Shown one piece after another: positions 57,480 through 64,000 of a stretch of 64,000 bases of DNA (positions within the stretch are counted from its first letter, which is position 1; the number at the start of each line of letters is the position of its first letter). This DNA is from Uliginosibacterium flavum. GTDB taxonomy: Bacteria; Pseudomonadota; Gammaproteobacteria; Burkholderiales; Rhodocyclaceae. The notes below the pieces were generated by a model, which worked only from the letters and a program-made list of their open reading frames with translations, was not told the DNA's origin and ran no database searches. The DNA lies in contig NZ_JBEWZI010000009.1 of the NCBI RefSeq assembly GCF_040566545.1, forward strand, positions 1 to 64,000, given 5' to 3'. The position numbers and the translations under genes were made by a program.

Positions 57480-58278
57480 GGCAGACTCCGATAAGGGAAG
57501 CGCAGATTATGCGCCCGGCACGCAGGCGGTGACAGCGGCGCAATCGGCGACCGTCACCACGCGGCGTCGCTTTCAGCCACGCCTGTGGCCCACCCTCGCC
57601 GCCGCGCTGCTGGTGCCACTCTTCATGGCGGCCGGGCAGTGGCAGTGGAACAAGGCCAACAGCAAGAAAGCTCTGCAGCAACAGCTCGACGCCGGGGGCG
57701 CCGCCTCGGCCCTGCAGATGCCGACAGCGCGGGTCGATGCCGCAGCACTGCGCTATCGCAAGATCCTGGCGCAGGGACAGTACGAGCCCAAGCACCAGAT
57801 CCTGATCGACAATCGCATTCAGCAAGGCCGCGCCGGCTACGAAGTCATCACTCCGCTGCGCCTGGAAGGCAGCGAAATGCGCGTGCTGGTCAATCGCGGC
57901 TGGATCCCTGCTCTGCCCGACCGGCGCCAGACGCCGCAGATCAGTACCCCGGCCGGGCGGATCGAGATTTCCGGCACCGGCATCATCCCCGGCACGCGTT
58001 TCTTTACCCTCGGCACCGATGCTACTGGTGCTGCGTCCCAGTGGCAAAGCGTCTGGCAAAACCTAGACATGGCGCGCTTTGGCAAAGCCGTCAGCTTCCC
58101 CGTCCAGCCCATCATCATCCAGCTTGATCCAGACAGCACGGCGGGCGGCTTTGTCCGTGAATGGCAGCGCCCCGATGAGCGCCTGCAAACCAACCTCAAC
58201 TATGCCATCCAGTGGTGGACCTTTGCCGCGACCACCGTCGTGCTCTGGCTGGTAGTGAACTTCCGCAAACCATCATGA
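57478..58278 (+). CDS. SURF1 family oxidase assembly protein
   Basis: A 266-residue protein that aids insertion of heme a into the oxidase. N-terminal helix near 34-52 (LWPTLAAALLVPLFMAAGQWQWNKA), periplasmic domain with ALRYRKILAQGQYEP and ILIDNRIQQGRAGYEVITPL and the invariant VLVNRGWIPALPDR near 140, and a C-terminal helix (IQWWTFAATTVVLWLVVNF). The most likely start is ATG 57478, which shares two bases with the ATG of the divergent DUF2909 gene. An ATG 24 bases upstream is also possible. Confidence 0.9.
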   Translation: MADSDKGSADYAPGTQAVTAAQSATVTTRRRFQPRLWPTLAAALLVPLFMAAGQWQWNKANSKKALQQQLDAGGAASALQMPTARVDAAALRYRKILAQGQYEPKHQILIDNRIQQGRAGYEVITPLRLEGSEMRVLVNRGWIPALPDRRQTPQISTPAGRIEISGTGIIPGTRFFTLGTDATGAASQWQSVWQNLDMARFGKAVSFPVQPIIIQLDPDSTAGGFVREWQRPDERLQTNLNYAIQWWTFAATTVVLWLVVNFRKPS

Positions 58279-58868
58279 CTGCCATCAGCTCAGATCTCCC
58301 TGCTGCAAAACCTGCAGGCCGCATGCTTTTTCTTCTGGCGGCCGTGTTTGTCCTGCCTTTTCTGATTGGCACGGGGCTCTTCTGGTCGGGCTGGCGGCCG
58401 GGCAAGTTCAGCAACTATGGCGAACTCCTGCAGCCGGCTCGCGATCTTCCGGCAGAAGGGCTGAAACATGCCGACGGCACGCCATTCCCGAACACCGAGT
58501 TGCTGGGCAAGTGGCTGCTGGTCTTGCCAGTCAATGGGGTCTGCGAGGCTATCTGCCTGAAGAATCTGCAGCAGATGCAACAGGTTCACATCGCCCTCAA
58601 CAAGGATCAGAACCGTTTGCAGCGTGTCCTGATCAGCAGCGGCACGGTGGCACCCGTCGCCCTGCAGACCCGCTTTCCAGATCTGGTGCTGGGCGTCGTC
58701 GCGCCCGCTGATGCCGCACCCTGGCAGCACACCCTGGAGGGCTCCGGGAAAACGCTTTACATCATCGACCCGCTGGGCAAGGTCATGATGCGCTACGCCG
58801 AACCCGGCCAGATGCGCGGTGTCCTCAAAGATCTCGAGCGCTTGCTGAAGTACTCGTGGATCCGCTAA
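58275..58868 (+). CDS. oxidase-associated membrane protein, thioredoxin-like
   Basis: A 197-residue protein starting in ATGA overlap with the SURF1 stop. One N-terminal helix (MLFLLAAVFVLPFLIGTGLFW) anchors a periplasmic, Sco/thioredoxin-like domain: GKWLLVLPVNGVCEAICLKNLQQM has the CEAIC pair at the place of the CxxxC of Sco proteins, and LYIIDPLGKVMMRY the downstream part. This is the cytochrome-oxidase-cluster protein usual between SURF1 and ctaA/cyoE; copper handling is inferred from the Sco-like CxxxC. Confidence 0.8.
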   Translation: MTAISSDLPAAKPAGRMLFLLAAVFVLPFLIGTGLFWSGWRPGKFSNYGELLQPARDLPAEGLKHADGTPFPNTELLGKWLLVLPVNGVCEAICLKNLQQMQQVHIALNKDQNRLQRVLISSGTVAPVALQTRFPDLVLGVVAPADAAPWQHTLEGSGKTLYIIDPLGKVMMRYAEPGQMRGVLKDLERLLKYSWIR

Positions 58869-58889
58869 CAAAGTTTCAGGAGGTTTCGT

Positions 58890-59816
58890 ATGTCCACAAG
58901 CGTGAGAGAGCCGGCGGCCACTCCAGTCAATGAGCTGGTCGCTGCAGCACGCCCGTTCGGTCGGCGTCTGGCGGATTTTTTTGCCCTGTGCAAACCCCGC
59001 GTCAACAGCCTGATCGTCTTCACCGCGATGATCGGCATGTTCATGGCATCGTCCGGACTGCCGCCCCTGCGGATCTTTCTGGCCGCATCGCTGGGCATTG
59101 CTCTGGTTGCCGGCGCGGCAGCCGCGATCAACTGCCTGGTCGAACGTACCGCCGATGCCCTGATGGCGCGCACCCGCTGGCGCGCCACGGCCAGCGGGAA
59201 AATCGGCACTGCCGAAACCCTGTCGCTAGCCTGTCTGGTCGGCGGTTGCGGCCTGTGGATTCTTTATGTGCTGGTCAATCCACTGACCATGTGGCTGACC
59301 CTGGCCACCTTTCTGGGCTATGCAGTGATCTACACCCTGCTGCTCAAGCCCGCCACGCCAATGAATATCGTGATCGGCGGCGCCTCCGGCGCCATGCCAC
59401 CCCTGCTCGGCTGGGCAGCGGTGACGGGTTCGGTCGGGCCGGAAGCGATCGCGCTGTTCCTGATCATTTTCATCTGGACGCCGCCGCATTTCTGGGCGCT
59501 AGCGTGCTACCGCCGCGAAGAGTATGCCAAGGCCGGTCTGCCGATGCTGCCGGTCACGCATGGCGTGGAATTCACCTGTCTGCACAGCCTGCTCTACGTT
59601 GTCATGCTCACCGGGGCAACCCTCATCCCTTACAGTCTGGGCATGAGCGGCCCGCTGTATCTGGCCGCAGTGCTGACCCTCGACGCCATTTTCCTGACTT
59701 ACGCCTGGAGGCTCTGGCGCAACTACAGTGACGATCTGGCCAAAAGCACGTTTCGCTGGTCCATCCTCTACCTGACCCTGCTGTTTGCAGCACTCCTGGT
59801 CGACCACTTCATCTGA
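58890..59816 (+). CDS. cyoE: protoheme IX farnesyltransferase (heme O synthase)
   Basis: Attaches the farnesyl tail to heme B. The 308-residue UbiA-family protein has about nine helices and the prenyl-binding block CLVERTADALMARTRWR (the NxxxDxxxxRT equivalent) near 75-90, then GGASGAMPPLLGWAAVTG near 165 and IFIWTPPHFWALACYRREEYAKAGLPMLP near 195. AGGAGG precedes the ATG. ctaA follows after five bases, giving the two-step heme A route. Confidence 0.96.
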   Translation: MSTSVREPAATPVNELVAAARPFGRRLADFFALCKPRVNSLIVFTAMIGMFMASSGLPPLRIFLAASLGIALVAGAAAAINCLVERTADALMARTRWRATASGKIGTAETLSLACLVGGCGLWILYVLVNPLTMWLTLATFLGYAVIYTLLLKPATPMNIVIGGASGAMPPLLGWAAVTGSVGPEAIALFLIIFIWTPPHFWALACYRREEYAKAGLPMLPVTHGVEFTCLHSLLYVVMLTGATLIPYSLGMSGPLYLAAVLTLDAIFLTYAWRLWRNYSDDLAKSTFRWSILYLTLLFAALLVDHFI

Positions 59817-59821
59817 TTACG

Positions 59822-60841
59822 ATGCGCCTCTATCACCGCTTACTGATCCTCGCCGCAGCCCTCGCCTTCTGTGTCATTTCCCTTGGCGCCTACGTACGTT
59901 TGTCGGACGCCGGACTCGGCTGCCCGGACTGGCCCGGCTGTTATGGACATTTGATCGGCGTGCCGGATGCGGCGCATGAACATGCCGCCGCACTGGTCGA
60001 CTTCCCCGGCAAGCCGGTCGAAACGCACAAGGCCTGGAAAGAGATGCTGCACCGTTATCTGGCCGGCAGCCTCGGCCTGCTCATCGCCCTGATTGCGGCT
60101 CTGGCCTGGAGGCATCGCCGCGCCCTGCAGCAATCGCCACTCCTGCCCAGCGTACTGGTCGCCGTGGTCGGCCTACAGGCCCTGCTCGGCATGTGGACGG
60201 TTACGCTCCTGCTCAAACCCGTCATCGTCAGCGCACACCTGCTGGGGGGCATGACAACCCTGGCACTACTCGTGTGGCTCATCCTGTCGCGCCAGGCGCC
60301 AAAGCCGCGTTCCGTCTCCAGTCCGCTGCGCTGGCTGGCCCTGCTCGGTTTGCTGGCCGTCGTCGTCCAGATCGCCCTCGGCGGCTGGGTCAGCAGCAAC
60401 TACGCAGCCCTGGCCTGCAGCGACTTCCCGACCTGTCTGGGCGCCTGGCGGCCTGAAATGGATTTCACGCAGGCCTTCCAGATCCACCGCGAACTCGGCC
60501 AGACCGCCGAGGGCGGATTTCTGCCCGCCAGCGCACTGGTCGCCATTCACTGGGCGCACCGCGTCGGTGCACTCGTCGTCAGTCTGATCCTCGGCACGCT
60601 CAGCATCCTGTTGCTGCGCCGCGCCGAATGGCGCAACTGGGGCCTGCTGCTCGGCGCCGGTTTATGTCTGCAAGTCGGACTGGGGATTGCCAACGTCCTG
60701 CTTCGACTGCCGCTGCATCTGGCCGTGACGCACAATGCCGGCGCCGCCGTCTTGCTGACTCTGAGCCTCGCGCTGAGCTTCAGGCTGTGGCAAGCCTCGG
60801 AGGCTGAGCATTTTTCCAGACGGCGCGATCTGCCTTCGTAG
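59822..60841 (+). CDS. ctaA: heme A synthase (COX15/CtaA)
   Basis: Oxidises the methyl group of heme O to make heme A. The 339-residue protein has eight helices; His ligands lie in HEHAAALVDF near 57, HRYLAGSLG near 79, SAHLLGGMTTLALL near 140, HWAHRVGALVVSL near 242 and VTHNAGAAVLLTL near 303. The TAG stop is part of the GTAG foot of a REP element, so the C terminus is set by that repeat. It follows cyoE in the same unit. Confidence 0.95.
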   Translation: MRLYHRLLILAAALAFCVISLGAYVRLSDAGLGCPDWPGCYGHLIGVPDAAHEHAAALVDFPGKPVETHKAWKEMLHRYLAGSLGLLIALIAALAWRHRRALQQSPLLPSVLVAVVGLQALLGMWTVTLLLKPVIVSAHLLGGMTTLALLVWLILSRQAPKPRSVSSPLRWLALLGLLAVVVQIALGGWVSSNYAALACSDFPTCLGAWRPEMDFTQAFQIHRELGQTAEGGFLPASALVAIHWAHRVGALVVSLILGTLSILLLRRAEWRNWGLLLGAGLCLQVGLGIANVLLRLPLHLAVTHNAGAAVLLTLSLALSFRLWQASEAEHFSRRRDLPS

Positions 60842-60894
60842 GTGCGACTTTAGTCGCACTCCACGCATGGATGGCCGACTGAAGTCGGCCCTAC
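60838..60894. repeat. BIME: direct and inverted REP with GTAG feet
   Basis: GTAGGTGCGACTTTAGTCGC at the left, an inverted GGCCGACTGAAGTCGGCCCTAC at the right, 13 bases between. The TAG at 60839-60841 is the ctaA stop. Confidence 0.8.
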
Positions 60895-60939
60895 GGAACG
60901 TGACTTTGACACTCGCCAATAGCCCTTGGGTAAGTCTTG

Positions 60940-61482
60940 ATGAAATCTGGAAATGCCGTATTGCTAGCCGTAGCATTGTGCTCAGCGCTGCTCGGCATCG
61001 TTTTCAACGCCCATCAGCGCTCACAGCAAAACACCGGCAAGTTAGTGACAAACCAGTTCCTGAGTTCGACCCTGCACGATGCCACAGGCAGCCCGCAAGC
61101 CCTCTCCCGCTGGGCGGGCAAACCCTTGCTGATCAACTTCTGGGCACCTTGGTGTGCCCCCTGCGTGGAGGAGATGCCCGAACTCGCCGCCCTGCAAACC
61201 GAGCTCGGCGCCGAACACATCCAGTTCATCGGCATCGGCCTCGACTCGCAAGAAAGTATCCGGAAATTTGCCGACCGCTTCGAGATCAGCTACCCTTTGT
61301 ACGTTGCCGGCATGCACGGCGCCGAACTCTCCGCGCAATTCGGCAATCGCTCCGGCGGCCTGCCATTTACCGCCCTCATCGGCCAGGACGGCCGCATCGT
61401 CAAGACATGGCTGGGCAGGCTGAATATGCCCGAGCTGCGCAAGGATCTGGCCGCATGCCTGAGCAGCGCCAGTCCCTGCTAA
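60940..61482 (+). CDS. TlpA/ResA-like membrane thiol-disulfide protein
   Basis: A 180-residue periplasmic reductant, anchored by an N-terminal helix (AVLLAVALCSALLGIVF). The thioredoxin fold has WCAPC near 71-75 (LLINFWAPWCAPCVEEMPEL), then FIGIGLDSQESI and GGLPFTALIGQDGRIVKTWLG. Beside the oxidase genes it probably keeps the Cys of subunit II or of cytochrome c apo-forms reduced. I start at ATG 60940; TTG just before it is possible. Its stop is directly followed by a MITE-like repeat. Confidence 0.9.
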   Translation: MKSGNAVLLAVALCSALLGIVFNAHQRSQQNTGKLVTNQFLSSTLHDATGSPQALSRWAGKPLLINFWAPWCAPCVEEMPELAALQTELGAEHIQFIGIGLDSQESIRKFADRFEISYPLYVAGMHGAELSAQFGNRSGGLPFTALIGQDGRIVKTWLGRLNMPELRKDLAACLSSASPC

Positions 61483-61572
61483 CTCCAATTCCAGCTAGAA
61501 ACGATACTTTGTTGACTTAGCCTTGTCGTGCTTTAGCACTCTCTGCGGCTCGTCTCTATCTGGAATTGGAAT
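61483..61572. repeat. MITE-like element, copy 2
   Basis: CTCCAATTCCAGCTAGAAACG at the left and CGTCTCTATCTGGAATTGG at the right are inverted repeats. The inner GATACTTTGTTGAC and CTGCGGCTCGTC match the copy at 52109. It begins on the base after the tlpA-like stop. Confidence 0.8.
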
Positions 61573-61575
61573 AAG

Positions 61576-61742
61576 CCCCTCTGAATTTCTTCGAAACATC
61601 AGTCCTGCAGCAGTTAAAAGATCACATCACGTATTTCGCTCAGTCTCCACACTCCGCAAAACTGACCAAATCCAAAAAGGATGGCCGCAACAATTCATGC
61701 CCGTGCGGCTCTGAGAAGGAGTACAAGAAATGCCATGCCTAA
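61576..61742 (+). pseudogene. C-terminal remnant with SEC-C motif
   Basis: An open stretch without a start codon reads, in one frame, ETSVLQQLKDHITYF, then GRNNSCPCGSEKEYKKCHA and a TAA at 61740-61742. CPCGS...YKKCH is the SEC-C zinc motif, found at the C terminus of SecA and of many unrelated small proteins. Only about 55 codons remain; the rest of the gene is gone, with the MITE-like element at the break. Confidence 0.65.
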
Positions 61743-61779
61743 GCTTGGACACTCCCACACAGAGCATGTAAATGATCAT

Positions 61780-61890
61780 TGAAGTGCCGCGTGCAGCGGA
61801 CTTCTCCGCGGCATGTGCCTGCACAGCCATGACGGAAGAGCCTCTCCGGCATGCCTACCTGCAGAGCCATTCTGGGTGAGGCTCTTCGGC
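61780..61890. repeat. TGAAGAGCC-family palindromic repeat, long form
   Basis: TGAAGTGCCGCGTGCAGCGG, ACTTCTCCGCGGCATGTGCC, then GGAAGAGCCTCTCCGGCATG...GCAGAGCCATTCTGGGTGAG, GCTCTTC. It is 111 bases long and ends ten bases before the zapE stop on the opposite strand. Confidence 0.6.
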
Positions 61891-61899
61891 TGGGACTCG

Positions 61900-63015
61900 C
61901 TATTGCGCCCGATGCGGCTCCGCCAGGTATTCGCGCGAGCGCATCTCGATCAGGCGTGAGACGGTGCGCGGGAATTCCTGAGCGTTGGGGCCTTCGCGAT
62001 ACAGCTCGGGTGCTTCGGCGGCGGCGCTGAGGATCAGTTTGACGCGACAATCGTAAAGCACGTCGATCAGCCAGGTGAAGCGGCGTGCTTCGTTGCCCTG
62101 CTCCTTCTTCATCACCGGCACGCCCGAAAGGATGACCGTGTGGTACTGGCTGGCGATGTCGAGGTAATCATTCTGCGAGCGCGGGCCTTCGCACAGGGTG
62201 GCGAAATCGAACCAGACCACGCCGGGCGCGACGCGGCGCACGGGCAGTTTGCGATCCTGCACGGTGATTTCGCCAGGAGCTCCCGCCGAACCCGCAACCT
62301 TGCCAAAGTGTCCGGCAAGTTCGCGCTGGGCGACGTCATCGGCCGGAGTGATGAAGATGTTCAGCGACTCCAGCGTGCGCAGGCGGTAGTCGACACAATT
62401 GTCGACCTCCAACACATCGAATTGCCGCTTGATCAAATCGATGGTCGGCAGGAAATTCTGGCGCTGCAGGCCATTGGGATAGAGGCCATCGGGCGGATAG
62501 TTGGAGGTCATCACGAAGACCACGCCGCGCTCGAACAAGGCCTGGAGCAGACGGCCGAGAATCATCGCATCGGCGATGTCGGAGACGTGGAATTCGTCGA
62601 AACAGAGCAGCCGCACCTGTTTCGCCAGATCGTCGGCAACCCGCGCCAGTGGGTCTTCTTCGGCCTTGTGGGCGCGCAATTGGGCGTGCAGATCGTGCAT
62701 GAAGGCGTGAAAATGCACGCGACGTTTGCGCTTGTATGGCACGGCCTCGAAGAAGCAATCCATGATGAAGCTCTTGCCGCGTCCGACGCCGCCCCACAGG
62801 AAAACGCTGCGTGGCAGATCCGGGTGGATGAAGAACTTGCGCAGCTGCGTGCGGCGCTGCGCCTTGAAGCTGAGCAGTTCGGTATACAGCCGCTGCAGGC
62901 GGGCGATCGCGCCTAACTGGGCGGCATCGGCCGTATAGCCACGCACGCCAAGCAGCGCGTCGTAAGCATCGCTAACGCCGAATTCAGGAACATTGAGAAT
63001 GTGATGCGAATCCAT
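61900..63015 (-). CDS. zapE: cell division AAA-type ATPase ZapE
   Basis: A 371-residue AFG1-family ATPase that associates with the division ring. Walker A is VFLWGGVGRGKSFIMD near 70-85, Walker B LLCFDEFHVSDIADA near 135, then VFVMTSNYPPDGLYPNGLQRQNFLPTIDLI near 168 (sensor region) and LIDVLYDCRVKLILSA near 318. The start MDSHHILNVPEFG is from ATG 63015. It is convergent with the preceding repeats and downstream of lpdA with a terminator between. Confidence 0.94.
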   Translation of the reverse strand: MDSHHILNVPEFGVSDAYDALLGVRGYTADAAQLGAIARLQRLYTELLSFKAQRRTQLRKFFIHPDLPRSVFLWGGVGRGKSFIMDCFFEAVPYKRKRRVHFHAFMHDLHAQLRAHKAEEDPLARVADDLAKQVRLLCFDEFHVSDIADAMILGRLLQALFERGVVFVMTSNYPPDGLYPNGLQRQNFLPTIDLIKRQFDVLEVDNCVDYRLRTLESLNIFITPADDVAQRELAGHFGKVAGSAGAPGEITVQDRKLPVRRVAPGVVWFDFATLCEGPRSQNDYLDIASQYHTVILSGVPVMKKEQGNEARRFTWLIDVLYDCRVKLILSAAAEAPELYREGPNAQEFPRTVSRLIEMRSREYLAEPHRAQ

Positions 63016-63035
63016 GGCGCTGCCTCGAAAACAAG

Positions 63036-63066
63036 AAAGGGCAAAGGTTTTGGCCTTTGCCCTTTG
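63036..63066 (-). terminator. intrinsic terminator after lpdA
   Basis: AAAGGGCAAAGG / CCTTTGCCCTTT with loop TTTTGG, 22 bases beyond the minus-strand lpdA stop, before zapE. Confidence 0.75.
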
Positions 63067-63087
63067 TTAAGCGATCAAGCCCGCTGC

Positions 63088-64000
63088 TTAAAAATGCAAG
63101 GAGCGTTTATCGACGGCCAGTGCCGCTTCATGCATGGCTTCCGACAGCGTCGGGTGCGCATGGCAGGTGCGGGCCAGATCTTCGGCTGCGCCGCCAAATT
63201 CCATCGCCACGACGGCTTCGGCAATCAGTTCGGACGCATTGGTACCGAGGATATGCACGCCCAGAATCTGGTCGGTCTCAGCATGGGCCAGCACCTTGAC
63301 GAAGCCGGTGGTGTCGCCCTGACCGAGCGCGCGCCCGTTGGCCAGGAAGGGGATCTGACCCAGCTTGTAGGGAATGTTGGCCGCCTTCAGATCCTGTTCG
63401 GTCTTGCCTACCCACGCCACTTCCGGATGGGTGTAAATAACCCATGGAATGGTGTCGTGATTGATCGTGGTGCCCTGCCCGGCGATACGCTCGGCGACCA
63501 TGACGCCCTCTTCCATGCCCTTGTGCGCGAGCATCGGGCCCGGCACCACGTCACCCACGGCCCAGACATTCGGCAGGTTGGTGGCACAGTGATGATCAAC
63601 CGCGATACGGCCGCGATCATCCAGCGCAAGGCCCACAACATCGGCGTTCAGGCCGGCAGTGTTAGGGATGCGGCCCACAGCAACGATGAGCTTGTCGACT
63701 TCCAGCGTCTGCACGCCATCATCGTTTTCGTACTTGATGATGACGGTCTTCTTCTTGGGCGTCACTTCCTTGATCTGAATCCCCATGTGGATGTTCAGAC
63801 CCTGCTTGCTGGTGAAGATCTTCCAGGCTTCCTTGGCCACATTGGCATCGGCCGCGGCGAGGAAATCCGGCATGGCTTCGAGGATGGTGACTTCAGAGCC
63901 GAGGCGCTTCCACACCGAGCTCATTTCCAGACCGATCACGCCAGCACCGATCACACCAAGACGCTTGGGCACGCCGGCGATGTTGAGCGCGCCGATGTTG
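63088..64000 (-). CDS. lpdA: dihydrolipoyl dehydrogenase, C-terminal part (gene runs off the window)
   Basis: The E3 flavoprotein of 2-oxoacid dehydrogenase complexes. The visible 304 codons begin in the central NAD domain. The frame continues past the window end (NIGALNIAGVPKRLGVIGAGVIGLE; the ATG at 63972 is internal). NAD fold GAGVIGLEMSSVW, VAVGRIPNT, GDVVPGPMLAHKGMEEGV (FAD motif), THPEVAWVG, and the interface with the active base CHAHPTLSEAMHEAA are all present. The N-terminal half with the CxxxxC disulfide lies beyond position 64000. Confidence 0.95.
   Translation of the reverse strand, partial: NIGALNIAGVPKRLGVIGAGVIGLEMSSVWKRLGSEVTILEAMPDFLAAADANVAKEAWKIFTSKQGLNIHMGIQIKEVTPKKKTVIIKYENDDGVQTLEVDKLIVAVGRIPNTAGLNADVVGLALDDRGRIAVDHHCATNLPNVWAVGDVVPGPMLAHKGMEEGVMVAERIAGQGTTINHDTIPWVIYTHPEVAWVGKTEQDLKAANIPYKLGQIPFLANGRALGQGDTTGFVKVLAHAETDQILGVHILGTNASELIAEAVVAMEFGGAAEDLARTCHAHPTLSEAMHEAALAVDKRSLHF

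Noticed and set aside
63088..63972. A complete 294-residue oxidoreductase starting at 63972
   Set aside because: The frame continues upstream to the window edge with conserved dihydrolipoyl dehydrogenase residues, so the ATG at 63972 is internal.

Overview
The window is a GC-rich bacterial chromosome segment. Gene content and order point to a betaproteobacterium: DUF3567 and DUF2322 proteins, a coxBA-coxC-ctaG-SURF1-cyoE-ctaA cluster with the small assembly protein and the DUF2909 twin-membrane protein, exbB-exbD-lpxK-ycaR-kdsB-adk beside murJ, and a 967-residue class II ribonucleotide reductase. I cannot name the genus from sequence alone. A Rhodocyclales-like or Neisseriales-like freshwater or soil organism would fit, and the poly-serine-linked pectinesterase suggests plant polysaccharide use.

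Layout. 1-6509 looks like one end of an integrative island. AT-richer orphan genes are separated by four related repeats and end at a tyrosine recombinase (5327-6358) beside the 3' end of tRNA-Leu(CAA). 6510-13343 holds the tRNA, queA, tgt and yajC-secD-secF (queuosine and protein export). 13397-24000 carries cytochromes, a DUF2239 gene with three evenly spaced operator-like sites, queG, tsaE-amiC, an M48 protease, an FAH hydrolase and an HDOD protein. 24051-26954 is nrdJ behind a pair of NrdR boxes; nrdR itself is at 50213. 27000-36700 is an accessory stretch: a two-gene cassette of unknown function, a RAYT transposase with REPs, several single genes, a coiled-coil lipoprotein gene broken by an amber codon, and a pectinesterase. 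36965-52031 is mostly housekeeping: argF-argG, rpsT, murJ, adk, kdsB, lpxK, exbBD, xseA, sodB, glyA, nrdR, ribD. 52621-61482 is the aa3/caa3-type cytochrome oxidase and heme A cluster with a TlpA-like thioredoxin. zapE and the C-terminal part of a dihydrolipoyl dehydrogenase close the window.

The most striking feature between genes is the density of small palindromic repeats. One family of about 70 or 110 bp (ends TGAAGAGCC...GGCTCTTCA) occurs at least ten times. A GTAG-footed REP/BIME family surrounds and matches the RAYT gene. A two-copy element of about 90-105 bp has terminal inverted repeats. There is a 244-bp element with terminal inverted repeats, and large palindromes at 17229 and 22706. 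Several of these abut genes so closely that the element supplies the stop codon (ribD, the 32255 ferredoxin-like gene, ctaA), and another repeat has been absorbed in frame into queG.
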